This document shows positions 1 through 8,645 of a stretch of DNA of 64,000 nt, one piece after another. The notes under the pieces are model-generated. The model saw only the letters and a list, made by a program, of their open reading frames with translations, was not told where the DNA came from and ran no database searches. Every line of letters starts with the position of its first letter. Positions within the stretch are counted from its first letter, which is position 1. The DNA comes from Seohaeicola_A nanhaiensis (lineage in GTDB: Bacteria > Pseudomonadota > Alphaproteobacteria > Rhodobacterales > Rhodobacteraceae). The position numbers and the translations under genes were made by a program. The DNA lies in assembly GCF_042654245.1 (NCBI RefSeq), contig NZ_JBHSGI010000033.1, positions 124,001 to 188,000 of the forward strand, given 5' to 3'.

Positions 1-657
1 GTCGTCGCCTATGGGCTGATCCTGCCGCAGGCGGTGCTGGATGCGCCGGCGCGGGGGTGCCTGAACATCCATGCGAGCCTGTTGCCACGCTGGCGCGGGG
101 CGGCGCCGATCCAGCGGGCGATCATGGCGGGCGATGCCGAGACCGGCGTCTGCATCATGCAGATGGAGGCGGGGCTGGACACCGGGCCGGTGCTGCTGCG
201 AGAGGCGCTGGCCATCGGGGCCGACGACACCGCCGCCGCGCTGCATGATCGGCTGTCGGCGCTGGGTGCGCGGCTGATCGTGGCGGCGCTGGAGCGGCTT
301 GACACGCTGACACCGGAGCCGCAGCCCGAGGCGGGCGTGACCTATGCCGCAAAGATCGACAAGGCCGAGGCAAGGGTTGACTGGACGCGGCCGGCGGCCG
401 AGGTCGACCGGCTGATCCGGAGCCTGTCGCCCTTTCCGGGCGCCTGGTGCGAGATCGGCGGAGAGCGGGTGAAGCTGCTGGAGTCGCGCGTGACCGAGGG
501 GCAGGGCGCGCCCGGGACGGTGCTGGACGACCGGCTGGCCGTGGCCTGCGGCACGGGCGCGGTGCGCCTGACGCGCTTGCAACGGGCGGGGAAAGCGGCG
601 CAGGATGGCGAGACCTTCCTGCGCGGCTGGCCGGTGAAGGCGGGCGCGCAACTTTAG
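1..657 (+). CDS. fmt: Methionyl-tRNA formyltransferase, 5' end cut by window edge
   Basis: Formylates the methionine on initiator tRNA using 10-formyl-THF. The frame is open from base 1, so the N-terminus (roughly the first 90 residues of a family of about 300-310) lies outside the window. The visible part starts in the formyltransferase domain: LNIHASLLPRWRGAAPIQRA carries the catalytic Asn and His, and GLDTGPVL the catalytic Asp. It continues into the C-terminal OB-fold domain (YAAKIDKAEARVDW). The stop is TAG. A def gene usually sits upstream in this group, but that cannot be seen here. Ten bases separate it from the next small gene. Confidence 0.95.
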   Translation, partial: VVAYGLILPQAVLDAPARGCLNIHASLLPRWRGAAPIQRAIMAGDAETGVCIMQMEAGLDTGPVLLREALAIGADDTAAALHDRLSALGARLIVAALERLDTLTPEPQPEAGVTYAAKIDKAEARVDWTRPAAEVDRLIRSLSPFPGAWCEIGGERVKLLESRVTEGQGAPGTVLDDRLAVACGTGAVRLTRLQRAGKAAQDGETFLRGWPVKAGAQL

Positions 658-667
658 GAGCGGGCGG

Positions 668-904
668 ATGTTCTTCACCCTGTTCGGCACCATCGCGATC
701 GCGGGGATCATCGGCTATGTCTCGGAAAAGTCGGGCTGGACGCGGAACGGCTATCTGCCGTCGATCATCATCTGCATCGGCGGTGCGGTGCTGTTTCTCT
801 TCATCCGCAAGATGTTCGGGATCGGCTTCCATTCGCCCGGCCTGAACGCCATCCTGTCGTCGGTGGGAGCGCTGGTCATCGTGCCCTTCCACTGGCGCAA
901 GTGA
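668..904 (+). CDS. Small membrane protein, 78 aa
   Basis: A 78-residue protein made almost entirely of membrane segments (about residues 3-17, 31-46 and 57-73) with short charged linkers. It starts at ATG just after a GGAGCGGGCGG stretch that serves as ribosome binding site. It lies 10 bases after fmt and 10 before another small membrane protein, so the three probably share a transcript. The general look is of a small YeaQ/GlsB-type membrane protein, but I cannot assign the family with certainty and give no function. Confidence 0.72.
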   Translation: MFFTLFGTIAIAGIIGYVSEKSGWTRNGYLPSIIICIGGAVLFLFIRKMFGIGFHSPGLNAILSSVGALVIVPFHWRK

Positions 905-914
905 GGAGACCGTC

Positions 915-1154
915 ATGAGCAGCATAGTCATGCTGATCGTCATCGGCGCGGCGGCGGGGTTTCTGGCCACGCGGCTGATGCGGATCGAGGCCGACATTCC
1001 GACGACCATGTTCATCGGCATCTGCGGCGCGCTGATCGGCGGGCTGGTGCTGCGGGTGCTGATCACCGTGATGGGCGCGATGGCCGGTTTTGTCGGCGCG
1101 GTGCTGGGGTCGCTGGCGCTGATCTGGCTGTGGCAGAGATACCGCAAGCGCTAG
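915..1154 (+). CDS. Small glycine-rich membrane protein, YeaQ/GlsB-like, 79 aa
   Basis: A 79-residue protein with repeated Gly/Ala-rich membrane segments (GAAAGFLATRLMR, GICGALIGGLVLRVL, GAMAGFVGAVLGSLALIWLW) and a basic C-terminal tail. This pattern resembles the YeaQ/YmgE/GlsB (transglycosylase-associated) stress-response membrane family, whose biochemical role is not settled. A GAGGAG ribosome binding site lies 8 bases before the ATG. It is the last gene of the fmt transcript and meets rnhA tail to tail with 13 bases between. Confidence 0.75.
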   Translation: MSSIVMLIVIGAAAGFLATRLMRIEADIPTTMFIGICGALIGGLVLRVLITVMGAMAGFVGAVLGSLALIWLWQRYRKR

Positions 1155-1167
1155 GCCGCGCCGGGGA

Positions 1168-1620
1168 TCAGCCCTTGAAGGGTTTCATGCCCTTGCGCGC
1201 CAGTTCGTCGGCGCGTTCGTTTTCCGGGTGGCCGGCGTGGCCCTTGACCCATTGCCATTTCACCTTGTGGCGGGCCTGCGCGGCGTCGAGGCGCTGCCAG
1301 AGTTCGGCGTTGGCGACCGGCTTTTTCGCTGCGTTCTTCCAGCCGTTCTTCTTCCAGCCGAAGATCCAGCCGGTGATGCCGTTCTTCACGTAGTTGCTGT
1401 CGGTCACGATGGTGATGGAGCTGGCGCGCTTCAGCGCCTCGAGCGCGCTGATCGCGGCCATCAGTTCCATGCGGTTGTTGGTGGTCTGGGCCTCGCCGCC
1501 GCAGAGCTCGCTTTCCTTCAGGATCGTGTCGTCCTGCATCGCGCGCAGCAGCACGCCCCAGCCGCCGGGGCCGGGATTGCCGGAGCAGGCTCCGTCGGTG
1601 TAGGCGAAAAGCTCAGGCAT
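1168..1620 (-). CDS. rnhA: Ribonuclease HI
   Basis: Cleaves the RNA strand of RNA-DNA hybrids (R-loops, Okazaki primers). At 150 aa it has the standard single-domain length. All four acidic catalytic residues can be seen: Asp in FAYTDGACSGNPGPGG, Glu in NNRMELMAAI, Asp in TIVTDSNYV, and Asp in NERADELA, with the catalytic His in VKGHAGHPENE. The C-terminus is a basic tail (KGMKPFKG). Its start overlaps the end of the upstream methyltransferase gene by 8 bases, which suggests translational coupling. Confidence 0.96.
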   Translation of the reverse strand: MPELFAYTDGACSGNPGPGGWGVLLRAMQDDTILKESELCGGEAQTTNNRMELMAAISALEALKRASSITIVTDSNYVKNGITGWIFGWKKNGWKNAAKKPVANAELWQRLDAAQARHKVKWQWVKGHAGHPENERADELARKGMKPFKG

Positions 1621-2212
1621 GGGCGGTCAGGGTGACGAAGGTCTCTTCGGCGCCGGCCAGCCCCGCGCCGTTGCCCCGCCGGGCGGACAGGACGGTGAAG
1701 CCGGCCTCGTTCAGCCGGGCGCGAAGCTCGTCCTCGGTGTAATAGGTGTAGAAGCGGCCGAGTCTGTCGCGGGCCTCGCCGGTGCCGAGTTTCATGCCCA
1801 GCATCAGGGCGCCCTTCGGTTTCAGCGCCTTGCGGATCCGGGCGAGGTGGCCGGGCAGGTCGGCGCGAGGGCTGTGCAGGAGGCTGAAGTTGGCCCAGAT
1901 GCCGTCATAGACGTTCTCGGCGTCCAGCGCCTCGAAGGGTTCTATGCGCACATGCAGGCCGTAGCGGTCGAGCGCGAGGCGGGCCATCGCGGGTGTGGCA
2001 TCGGAGGCCTCGGCCTGGTAGCCGGCGGCCGCGAAATCGGCGGCCCAGTGGCCGGGGCCGCAACCGTAGTCGAGGATTCGGCCGCCGTCGGGCACCAGCG
2101 CGAGGAATCTTTCGCGGTCGGCGCGCTGGTCGGTGTCCTTGGTGCGGGCGAAGCCGCGGGCATAGTCCTCGGCGGCCTGTTCGTAGACGGCGAGGGTCTG
2201 GGCGTCGGTCAT
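1613..2212 (-). CDS. Class I SAM-dependent methyltransferase, substrate unknown
   Basis: A 199-residue Rossmann-fold methyltransferase. Motif I is ILDYGCGPGHWAADFAAAGY, followed by the acidic residue of motif II in EASDATPAM. ENVYDGIWANFSLLHSPRAD matches motif IV and the region after it. Nothing shows the substrate. Family members act on small molecules, quinones or tRNA. It sits in a leftward group LysE exporter - methyltransferase - rnhA with a 4-base gap upstream and an 8-base overlap downstream, so the three are probably co-transcribed. Confidence 0.88.
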   Translation of the reverse strand: MTDAQTLAVYEQAAEDYARGFARTKDTDQRADRERFLALVPDGGRILDYGCGPGHWAADFAAAGYQAEASDATPAMARLALDRYGLHVRIEPFEALDAENVYDGIWANFSLLHSPRADLPGHLARIRKALKPKGALMLGMKLGTGEARDRLGRFYTYYTEDELRARLNEAGFTVLSARRGNGAGLAGAEETFVTLTAHA

Positions 2213-2216
2213 GGCC

Positions 2217-2834
2217 TCAGGCCCGCTCGGTGGCGAGGCGGACGGCCAGCGCGGCGAAAGAGGCGGCGAAGGCGCGGCGCAGCCAGGTCATCGCGGTGGC
2301 GTTGCCGGTGATCCAGACGCGCACCGCGCCGGCGGCGAGGGCGTATCCCGTCATCACGGCGCCGGTCGTGGCGACAAAGCCGAGGCCGAGTTCCACCATC
2401 AGTGCGGTGGTGTTTTCGGCGCCGGCGGGAATGAACTGGGGCAGGAAGGCGACGAAGAAGATCGGTAGCTTGGGGTTCAGCAGGTTCAGCAGCACGCCGC
2501 GCCAGACGATGGTCAGGGCGCTGGTGCGGACTGCGCTGCCGTCGGCGCGAACGTCGAGGCTGCCCTTGCCGCGCAGGGTGGTCCAGGCCATCCAGAGCAG
2601 ATAGGCGACGCCGGCGAACTTGACCGCCTGGAAGGCGAGGGCGGAGGTGTGCAGCAGGGCCGCCAGCCCGGCGAGGGCGGCCAGAAGGTGCAGGCCAGTG
2701 ACCAGCGTGCAGCCCAGCGCGGCGAGCAGTCCGCGCCGGGCGCCGCCGCCCAGCGCGGTCGACAGCGTGTAGATCACGCCAATACCGGGCGCGAGACAGA
2801 CGATCAGGGCGGTGAGCAGAAATTCGGCAGACAT
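2217..2834 (-). CDS. LysE/RhtB-family amino acid exporter
   Basis: A 205-residue inner-membrane protein of the LysE/RhtB translocator family, with about six hydrophobic segments. The N-terminal family pattern is APGIGVIYTLSTALGGGARRG, and NLLNPKLPIFFVAFLPQF is the conserved second half motif. Members export amino acids or related metabolites; the substrate cannot be told from sequence. A second member of the family lies at 11744-12379. The gene is 167 bases downstream of ispH and leads into the methyltransferase and rnhA genes. Confidence 0.9.
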   Translation of the reverse strand: MSAEFLLTALIVCLAPGIGVIYTLSTALGGGARRGLLAALGCTLVTGLHLLAALAGLAALLHTSALAFQAVKFAGVAYLLWMAWTTLRGKGSLDVRADGSAVRTSALTIVWRGVLLNLLNPKLPIFFVAFLPQFIPAGAENTTALMVELGLGFVATTGAVMTGYALAAGAVRVWITGNATAMTWLRRAFAASFAALAVRLATERA

Positions 2835-2950
2835 GAACGCTCCGGCGGCTGGTCGGGGCTAGTTGCCACGACGCAAGGGGCCGATCAAGCTCAAGGGGCG
2901 GGCGGGGAGGTTTTCCTTGCGCGATTTCCGGGCGCGGGTGTGGCGCTGCC

Positions 2951-2969
2951 GCTTTTCCTGAGGAAAAGC
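2951..2969 (-). terminator. Hairpin downstream of ispH, possible terminator
   Basis: A perfect 8-bp inverted repeat (GCTTTTCC / GGAAAAGC) with a 3-base loop, about 30 bases after the ispH stop codon. No T-run follows on the leftward strand, so it is at best a weak terminator or an mRNA 3' end stabiliser. The rest of the 167-base gap shows no gene. Confidence 0.4.
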
Positions 2970-3001
2970 CTTTCCGGAGGCGGCGCAGGGTTGCAGCCGG
3001 G

Positions 3002-3952
3002 TCACGCTGTCTGGCGGAGGATCCGTGGCACCTTGAACTCGACGTTTTCGACGGCCGTCTCGATGTAGTCCATCGTCACGTCGAAGCGGTCCTTCAGCGC
3101 GTCGATGACCTCGTTGACCAGCGTCTCGGGGGCCGAGGCGCCGGCGGTCAGTCCGATGGCGCGGGCACCGTCGAGCGCGCGCCAGTCGATGTCACCGGCC
3201 CGCTGCACCAGCTGGGAATAGCCGCAGCCGGCACGCGCCGCGACCTCGACCAGGCGGCGGGAGTTGGAGGAATTCGGTGCGCCCACCACGAGCATGGCGT
3301 CGGCGCGGGGCGCGATGGACTTGACCGCTTCCTGCCGGTTGGTGGTGGCGTAGCAGATGTCTTCCTTGTGCGGGCCGACGATGGCTGGAAAGCGCGCCTG
3401 CAGGGCCTTCACGATCTCGGCCGTGTCGTCGATGCTGAGGGTGGTCTGGGTGACATAGGCGATGCGGGTGGGATCGCGCACGTCCACGGCGGCCACGTCA
3501 TCGACGGTTTCGACCAGCAGCACGTCACCTTCGGGAAGCTGGCCCATGGTGCCGATGGTTTCGGGGTGGCCCTTGTGGCCGATCATGATCATCTGGAGAC
3601 CGTTCTCGGCGTGACGCTGGGCCTCGATATGCACCTTGCTGACCAGCGGACAGGTGGCATCGACAAAGACCATGTTGCGGCGCTGCGCCTCGGCCGGGAC
3701 CGATTTCGGCACGCCGTGGGCGGAGAAGATCACCGGGCGGTCGGGGGGGCAGTCGTCGAGTTCCTCCACGAAGACGGCGCCCTTGGCGCGCAGGCCGTCG
3801 ACGACGAAGCGGTTGTGGACGATCTCGTGTCGCACATAGACGGGCGCGCCCCATTTCTCGAGCGCCATCTCGACAATCTTGATGGCGCGGTCGACGCCGG
3901 CGCAGAAGCCGCGCGGGGCGGCGAGATAGAGGGTCAGGGGCGGTTTCGTCAT
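3002..3952 (-). CDS. ispH: 4-hydroxy-3-methylbut-2-enyl diphosphate reductase
   Basis: Last enzyme of the MEP pathway: reduces HMBPP to IPP and DMAPP with a [4Fe-4S] cluster. The three cluster cysteines are visible at about residues 17 (APRGFCAGVDRA), 101 (DATCPLVSKVH) and 200 (EDICYATTNRQ), with the conserved TAGASAPE near the C-terminus. I take the ATG at 3952, giving 316 aa, as in homologs. The frame stays open further upstream, but that stretch runs through the terminator of the NYN gene and looks non-coding. Confidence 0.96.
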   Translation of the reverse strand: MTKPPLTLYLAAPRGFCAGVDRAIKIVEMALEKWGAPVYVRHEIVHNRFVVDGLRAKGAVFVEELDDCPPDRPVIFSAHGVPKSVPAEAQRRNMVFVDATCPLVSKVHIEAQRHAENGLQMIMIGHKGHPETIGTMGQLPEGDVLLVETVDDVAAVDVRDPTRIAYVTQTTLSIDDTAEIVKALQARFPAIVGPHKEDICYATTNRQEAVKSIAPRADAMLVVGAPNSSNSRRLVEVAARAGCGYSQLVQRAGDIDWRALDGARAIGLTAGASAPETLVNEVIDALKDRFDVTMDYIETAVENVEFKVPRILRQTA

Positions 3953-4021
3953 CGGGGTACCTCGCGGGCCAGAGCTAGGCATATGGGCGGGCGACGTCCA
4001 GTGCGAATGCCCAGCGGGCAG

Positions 4022-4055
4022 AAAAATGCCGTCCGAACGGCGGTTCGGACGGCAT
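4022..4055 (-). terminator. Rho-independent terminator of the NYN-domain gene
   Basis: A perfect 13-bp stem (4026-4038 with 4043-4055) and a 4-base loop, followed on the leftward strand by a run of five T. It lies 23 bases after the stop of the NYN gene and upstream of the ispH start, so it separates the two transcripts. Confidence 0.92.
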
Positions 4056-4078
4056 CGGATCGTACATCGCGGCACAGC

Positions 4079-4651
4079 CTACTTGGCGGCGGCGACCCGG
4101 GTATCGTCGGAAGAGGAGACGTCGCGCGGCGGGCGGCCGATCACCTCTTTCAGCTCTTCCAGTTCGATGAAGTTGTCGGCCTGGCGGCGCAGCTCGTCCG
4201 AGATCATCGGCGGCTGGCTGCGGATGGTCGAGACGACCGAGACGCGCACGCCCTGGCGCTGCAGGCTTTCGACCAGCGGGCGGAAGTCGCCATCGCCCGA
4301 GAACAACACAATGTGATCGACGCGCGGCGCGAGTTCCATCGCATCCACCGCGAGTTCGATGTCCATGTTGCCCTTGACCTTACGGCGGCCCATGCTGTCG
4401 GTGTATTCCTTGGCCGGTTTCGTCACCATCGTGAAGCCGTTGTAGTGCAGCCAGTCGACGAGGGGGCGAATCGGCGAGTATTCGTCGTTCTCCAGGAGGG
4501 CCGTGTAGTAGAATGCACGCAAAAGCTTGCCACGTCTCATGAATTCCTGTCGAAGGAGCTTGTAATCAATGTCGAACCCCAGCGCCTTGGCGGCGGCATA
4601 CAGGTTCGATCCATCGATGAACAGCGCGAGCCGTTCGTCCTTGTAAAACAT
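4079..4651 (-). CDS. NYN domain (LabA/DUF88) putative RNase, 190 aa
   Basis: A PIN-like NYN-domain protein of the LabA/DUF88 type, a family of predicted metal-dependent ribonucleases. The acidic active-site residues are visible: LFIDGSNLY near residue 11, GNMDIELAVDAM in the middle, and LFSGDGDFRPLV. The C-terminal 25 residues are polar and probably disordered. The start at 4651 is chosen because AAGGA lies 7 bases upstream and the conserved domain begins directly after it; the longer frame adds 39 unlikely residues. It diverges from folK across a 120-base AT-richer promoter region. Confidence 0.9.
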   Translation of the reverse strand: MFYKDERLALFIDGSNLYAAAKALGFDIDYKLLRQEFMRRGKLLRAFYYTALLENDEYSPIRPLVDWLHYNGFTMVTKPAKEYTDSMGRRKVKGNMDIELAVDAMELAPRVDHIVLFSGDGDFRPLVESLQRQGVRVSVVSTIRSQPPMISDELRRQADNFIELEELKEVIGRPPRDVSSSDDTRVAAAK

Positions 4652-4771
4652 CAAATTGTCCTTCCGGTTTGCCGCTTCGCCGAGGTTCCGTGAGTGAAAT
4701 AAAATTTCGGCGGGGCGTTTCGGATAAAATAAGTGAACTGGGTTCCGCTGCAAGTGTAAAGACTTCACGAC

Positions 4772-5353
4772 ATGGCGTCAAAATTGATCGGATTTGGGAC
4801 AGAATATGTCGTCGGAATGGGCGGGAACCTGCCTTCCGAGGCGGGTTCCCCAGCGGCAACGCTGGGTGCGGCGCTGCGGGAACTGAGCGCTGTAGGCATG
4901 GTGATTCGGGCGGTCAGCCGGTTCTATGCGACCCCCTGTTTTCCGGCCGGAGCCGGGCCGGATTACGTCAACGCCGCGGTGCGTGTGCGGGCCCCCGGCG
5001 GGCCGGAGGAGACGCTGGCCGCGCTGCATGGGGTCGAGGCCGAATTTGGCCGTGTTCGCAAGGCCCGATGGGCCGGGCGGACCCTGGATCTGGACCTGTT
5101 CGCGGCGGGGGCTCTGGTGGTGCCCGACGCGGCCACGCAGACCGCCTGGCGCGACCTGCCGCCAGAGGAACAGGCGCGGCGCGCACCGGAGCGGCTGATC
5201 CTGCCGCATCCGCGCCTGCAGGACCGGGGTTTTGCCCTGATCCCGATGCGCGACGTGGCGCCGGACTGGGTGCATCCGCTGCTGGGTCAAAGTGTCACCG
5301 CCCTTTGCGCGGCGCTGCCGGAGCAAGAAATCGCGGCGATCCGGCCATTGTGA
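4772..5353 (+). CDS. folK: HPPK, 2-amino-4-hydroxy-6-hydroxymethyldihydropteridine diphosphokinase
   Basis: Transfers pyrophosphate from ATP to the pterin precursor in folate synthesis. HPPK features: VVGMGGNLPS near the N-terminus, SRFYATPCF, YVNAAVRV, the core signature ARWAGRTLDLDLFAAG with the magnesium-binding Asp pair, and LILPHPRLQDRGFALIPM. At 193 aa it is slightly longer than many homologs because of an insert (TAWRDLPPEEQARRA) before the PHPR motif. The ribosome binding site is weak. folP and folB are not adjacent. Confidence 0.94.
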   Translation: MASKLIGFGTEYVVGMGGNLPSEAGSPAATLGAALRELSAVGMVIRAVSRFYATPCFPAGAGPDYVNAAVRVRAPGGPEETLAALHGVEAEFGRVRKARWAGRTLDLDLFAAGALVVPDAATQTAWRDLPPEEQARRAPERLILPHPRLQDRGFALIPMRDVAPDWVHPLLGQSVTALCAALPEQEIAAIRPL

Positions 5354-5366
5354 TCGCGCACAAGCC

Positions 5367-5395
5367 TTGTCATCCTTGCGTTTCGCGGTTAGGTA
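5367..5395 (+). promoter_or_regulatory. Possible sigma-70 promoter for rpoZ
   Basis: TTGTCA and TAGGTA separated by exactly 17 bases, located 44 bases before the rpoZ start. The -35 match is good and the -10 match moderate. This is inference from position and spacing only. Confidence 0.3.
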
Positions 5396-5438
5396 GCGGG
5401 CTTCCGTCAGGACCGACAACTGTTTCAGGAGCGATGCG

Positions 5439-5792
5439 ATGGCCCGCGTGACCGTGGAAGACTGCGTGGACAAGGTACCGAACCGGTTCGAGCTGGTGAT
5501 GCTGGCCGCACACCGTGCGCGCGAGATCGCCGCCGGTGCCGGACTTACCATTGACCGCGACAACGACAAGAATCCGGTCGTCGCCCTGCGCGAGATTGCC
5601 GACGAGACCCAGCGGGCCGACGACCTGCGCGAGCGTCTGATCGAAAGCAACCAGAGCCAGATCGAAGTCGACGAACCCGAAGAGGATTCGATGGCCCTGC
5701 TGATGGGAGCCGAGTCGGACAAGCCGGTCGACGACGACATGTCCGAAGAGAAACTGCTGCGCGCGCTCATGGAGGCCCAAGGCCAGGGTTGA
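5439..5792 (+). CDS. rpoZ: RNA polymerase omega subunit
   Basis: Small subunit that helps RNA polymerase assembly and forms part of a ppGpp site in proteobacteria. Its 117 aa begin MARVTVEDCVDKVPNRFELV, then MLAAHRAREIAAGAG with the conserved RA(R/K) stretch. The C-terminal half is long, acidic and low in complexity, as in alphaproteobacterial omega proteins. The ribosome binding site is CAGGAG. It lies 28 bases upstream of rsh, a pairing common in proteobacteria that joins the ppGpp synthetase with one of its targets. Confidence 0.96.
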   Translation: MARVTVEDCVDKVPNRFELVMLAAHRAREIAAGAGLTIDRDNDKNPVVALREIADETQRADDLRERLIESNQSQIEVDEPEEDSMALLMGAESDKPVDDDMSEEKLLRALMEAQGQG

Positions 5793-5820
5793 GTGCGCCG
5801 TACCATGGGGTGCGGACCGG

Positions 5821-7953
5821 ATGATCTCTGCGGATGACCTGATCGAGCTGGTCCGCAACTACAATCCCAAGACAAACGCCCAGCGTCTGGCCGAAGCCTA
5901 TGCGTTCGGCGCAAAGATGCATGAAGGGCAGTTCCGTCATTCGGGCGAGCCCTATTTCAGCCATCCGGTGGCCGTTGCGGCGATTCTGACCGAACAGCGG
6001 CTGGACGACGCGACGATCATCACGGCGCTGCTGCACGACACCATCGAGGACACCAAGGCGTCGTTCTCGGAGGTGGAAAAGCGGTTCGGACCCGAGGTGG
6101 CGGGGCTGGTGGATGGCGTCACCAAGCTGACCAATCTGCAGCTCTCCAGCGTCGAGACCAAGCAGGCCGAGAACTTCCGCAAGCTGTTCATGGCGATGTC
6201 CAAGGACCTGCGGGTGATCCTGGTCAAGCTGGCCGACCGGCTGCACAACATGCGAACCATCAAGTCGATGCGCCCGGACAAGCAGGTGCAGAAGGCGCGC
6301 GAGACGATGGATATCTTCGCGCCACTGGCGGGCCGCATGGGCATGCAATGGATGCGCGAGGAGCTGGAGGATCTGTCGTTCCGAGTGCTGAACCCCGAGG
6401 GGCGGCAGTCGATCATCCGGCGGTTCATCATGTTGCAGCGGGAATCGGGTGACGTGATCCCGCGCATCACCGGCGACATGCGCAAGGAGCTGGAGAAGGC
6501 AGGGATCGAGGCCGAGGTCTTTGGCCGCGCGAAGAAGCCCTATTCGATCTGGCGCAAGATGCAGGAGAAGGACCAGGGCTTTTCCCGGCTGTCGGATATC
6601 TACGGGTTCCGCATCATAACCGGGTCGGAAGAGGACTGTTACCGCGTTCTGGGCGTCATCCACCGCCGCTGGCGCGCGGTGCCGGGGCGGTTCAAGGACT
6701 ACATCAGCCAGCCCAAGACCAACGGATACCGGTCGATCCACGCCACCGTCTCGGGTCGGGATGGCAAGCGGGTCGAGGTTCAGATCCGCACGCATCAGAT
6801 GAACGACGTGGCCGAGACGGGGGTGGCGGCGCATTGGTCCTATCGCGACGGCGTGCGATCGGAGAACCCCTTTGCGGTCGATCCCGCGAAGTGGATCAGC
6901 TCGCTGACCGAGCAGTTCGACGCCGAGGAGGATCACGAGGATTTCCTCGAGGCGGTCAAGCTCGAGATGTATTCCGATCAGGTGTTCTGCTTCACGCCCA
7001 AGGGCGACGTGGTGAAGCTGCCGCGGGGGGCGACGCCGATCGACTTTGCCTATGCGATCCACACCCGCATCGGATCGGCCTGCGTGGGTGCCAAGATCGA
7101 CGGGATCCGGGTGCCGCTGTGGACGCGGCTCAAGAACGGCCAGTCGGTCGAGGTGATCACGGCCGAGGGGCAGACACCGCAGGTCAGCTGGCTGGACATC
7201 GCGACCACGGGCAAGGCGCGCACGGCGATCCGGCGGGCGCTGCGGGTCATCGACCGCGAGCGGTTCATCAAGCTTGGCCACGAACTGGCACGGTCGGCCT
7301 TCGAGCATGTCGGGCGCAAGGCGACGGACAAGGTGCTGGAGACAGCCTCAAAGCATCTGCGGCTGTCGAGCGCCGACGAGCTGCTGGCGCGGCTCGGGAG
7401 CGCGGAGCTGACCAGTCACGAGATCGTGCAGGCGGTCTATCCCGAACTGGCGCGCGACGAGGGCGAGAAGGTGCCGCTGCGCCGCGCGGTGATCGGCCTG
7501 CAGCCCGGTCAGAGCTTCGAGCGGGCGCCGTGCTGCCGGCCGCTGCCGGGCGAGCGGATCGTCGGGATCACCTTTCGCGGCAAAGGCGTCGTCGTCCATG
7601 CCATCGACTGCGAGCGGCTGTCGGAATACGAGGAACAGCCCGAGCGCTGGATCGACCTGCACTGGCACTCGGGCACGCACCCGGCCGCCTATGAGGTGCG
7701 CATTGACATCACGATCGGCAACGATGCGGGGGTACTGGGACGAATTTGCACATTGATCGGAGAGAAGAAGGCCAATATCTCCAATCTGGAGTTCGTGGAC
7801 CGCAAGCCGGATTTCTATCGCCTCATGATCGACGTCGAAATGCGGGATGTGGAACAACTTCACTCCTTATTGCTGACACTGGAAGCCGATAGCGATGTTG
7901 CCGCAGTTGAACGCTTTCGAGAAAAATCGCAGGCGCGCCCGCGCGTCAGTTAA
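5821..7953 (+). CDS. rsh: Bifunctional (p)ppGpp synthetase/hydrolase, RelA/SpoT type
   Basis: Makes and degrades the stringent-response alarmone. At 710 aa it has the full Rel layout. The N-terminal hydrolase domain has the metal-binding His-Asp at residues 72-73 (ALLHDTIEDT). The synthetase domain has YGFRII, RFKD near residue 290 and TNGYRSIHATV. A TGS domain follows (VFCFTPKGDVVKLPRGATPI), and the C-terminal ACT domain starts near residue 635 (YEVRIDITIGNDAGVLGRI). The intact His-Asp and the RFKD motif typical of bifunctional enzymes indicate that both activities are present, as expected for the single long RSH of alphaproteobacteria. Confidence 0.96.
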   Translation: MISADDLIELVRNYNPKTNAQRLAEAYAFGAKMHEGQFRHSGEPYFSHPVAVAAILTEQRLDDATIITALLHDTIEDTKASFSEVEKRFGPEVAGLVDGVTKLTNLQLSSVETKQAENFRKLFMAMSKDLRVILVKLADRLHNMRTIKSMRPDKQVQKARETMDIFAPLAGRMGMQWMREELEDLSFRVLNPEGRQSIIRRFIMLQRESGDVIPRITGDMRKELEKAGIEAEVFGRAKKPYSIWRKMQEKDQGFSRLSDIYGFRIITGSEEDCYRVLGVIHRRWRAVPGRFKDYISQPKTNGYRSIHATVSGRDGKRVEVQIRTHQMNDVAETGVAAHWSYRDGVRSENPFAVDPAKWISSLTEQFDAEEDHEDFLEAVKLEMYSDQVFCFTPKGDVVKLPRGATPIDFAYAIHTRIGSACVGAKIDGIRVPLWTRLKNGQSVEVITAEGQTPQVSWLDIATTGKARTAIRRALRVIDRERFIKLGHELARSAFEHVGRKATDKVLETASKHLRLSSADELLARLGSAELTSHEIVQAVYPELARDEGEKVPLRRAVIGLQPGQSFERAPCCRPLPGERIVGITFRGKGVVVHAIDCERLSEYEEQPERWIDLHWHSGTHPAAYEVRIDITIGNDAGVLGRICTLIGEKKANISNLEFVDRKPDFYRLMIDVEMRDVEQLHSLLLTLEADSDVAAVERFREKSQARPRVS

Positions 7954-7984
7954 AGAGTAACCCGCGACCACGAAGGACCCGCTC

Positions 7985-8638
7985 TTGGTTTTCAGACGCC
8001 GTGACCGACGCTCTTTCCTGCGCACGATCGCGGATTTTCTGTATCCCCGCGGGGGCTGGCTGCGTGCCTTCCATTATGTGAAGCATCGCGTTCGCCGGCT
8101 GCCGGATACGCCCGAGCGTATCGCGCGCGGCATCTTCGCCGGGGTCTTCACCACCTTCACGCCGTTTTACGGGCTGCATTTCATCGTCGCCGCGATCATC
8201 GCGAGATGCGTGCGGGGCAATATCTTTGCCGCGCTGATGGCGACGTTCTTCGGCAATCCGCTGACCTATGTGCCGATTGGTGTCATCTCGCTCAAGACCG
8301 GCTACTGGCTGCTGGGGACGCGGTTCGACGAGGTCAAGCACCGGTCGTTCCTGGGCAAGTTCGTGGATGCGGGCGCGGATCTGAAGAGCAACTTCTTCGC
8401 GCTGTTCACCGAGCGGACGGCGGATTGGACCGGGCTGAACATCTTCTATCACGAGGTGTTCTTTCCCTACATGATCGGCGGGCTGATCCCCGGCCTCATC
8501 GCCGGGGCGGTCTGCTATTACTTCAGCCTGCCGCTGATCCGCGCCTACAAGAACCGGCGCAAGGGGGCGATCAAGAAGAAGTTCGCGGCGATCCGGGAGA
8601 AGGCGGCCAAGGCCGATCTGACCCGCAAGGCGGACTGA
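7985..8638 (+). CDS. DUF2062 membrane protein
   Basis: A 217-residue protein matching the DUF2062 family: TPERIARGIFAGVFTTFTPF, then YGLHFIVAAIIARCVRGN, then ALMATFFGNPLTYVPI, with further membrane helices and a very basic C-terminal tail (KNRRKGAIKKKF). Its function is unknown. The start is a TTG codon 31 bases after rsh, so it is likely part of the rpoZ-rsh transcript. It meets rnc tail to tail with only 7 bases between. Confidence 0.88.
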   Translation: MVFRRRDRRSFLRTIADFLYPRGGWLRAFHYVKHRVRRLPDTPERIARGIFAGVFTTFTPFYGLHFIVAAIIARCVRGNIFAALMATFFGNPLTYVPIGVISLKTGYWLLGTRFDEVKHRSFLGKFVDAGADLKSNFFALFTERTADWTGLNIFYHEVFFPYMIGGLIPGLIAGAVCYYFSLPLIRAYKNRRKGAIKKKFAAIREKAAKADLTRKAD

Positions 8639-8645
8639 GCGGTAT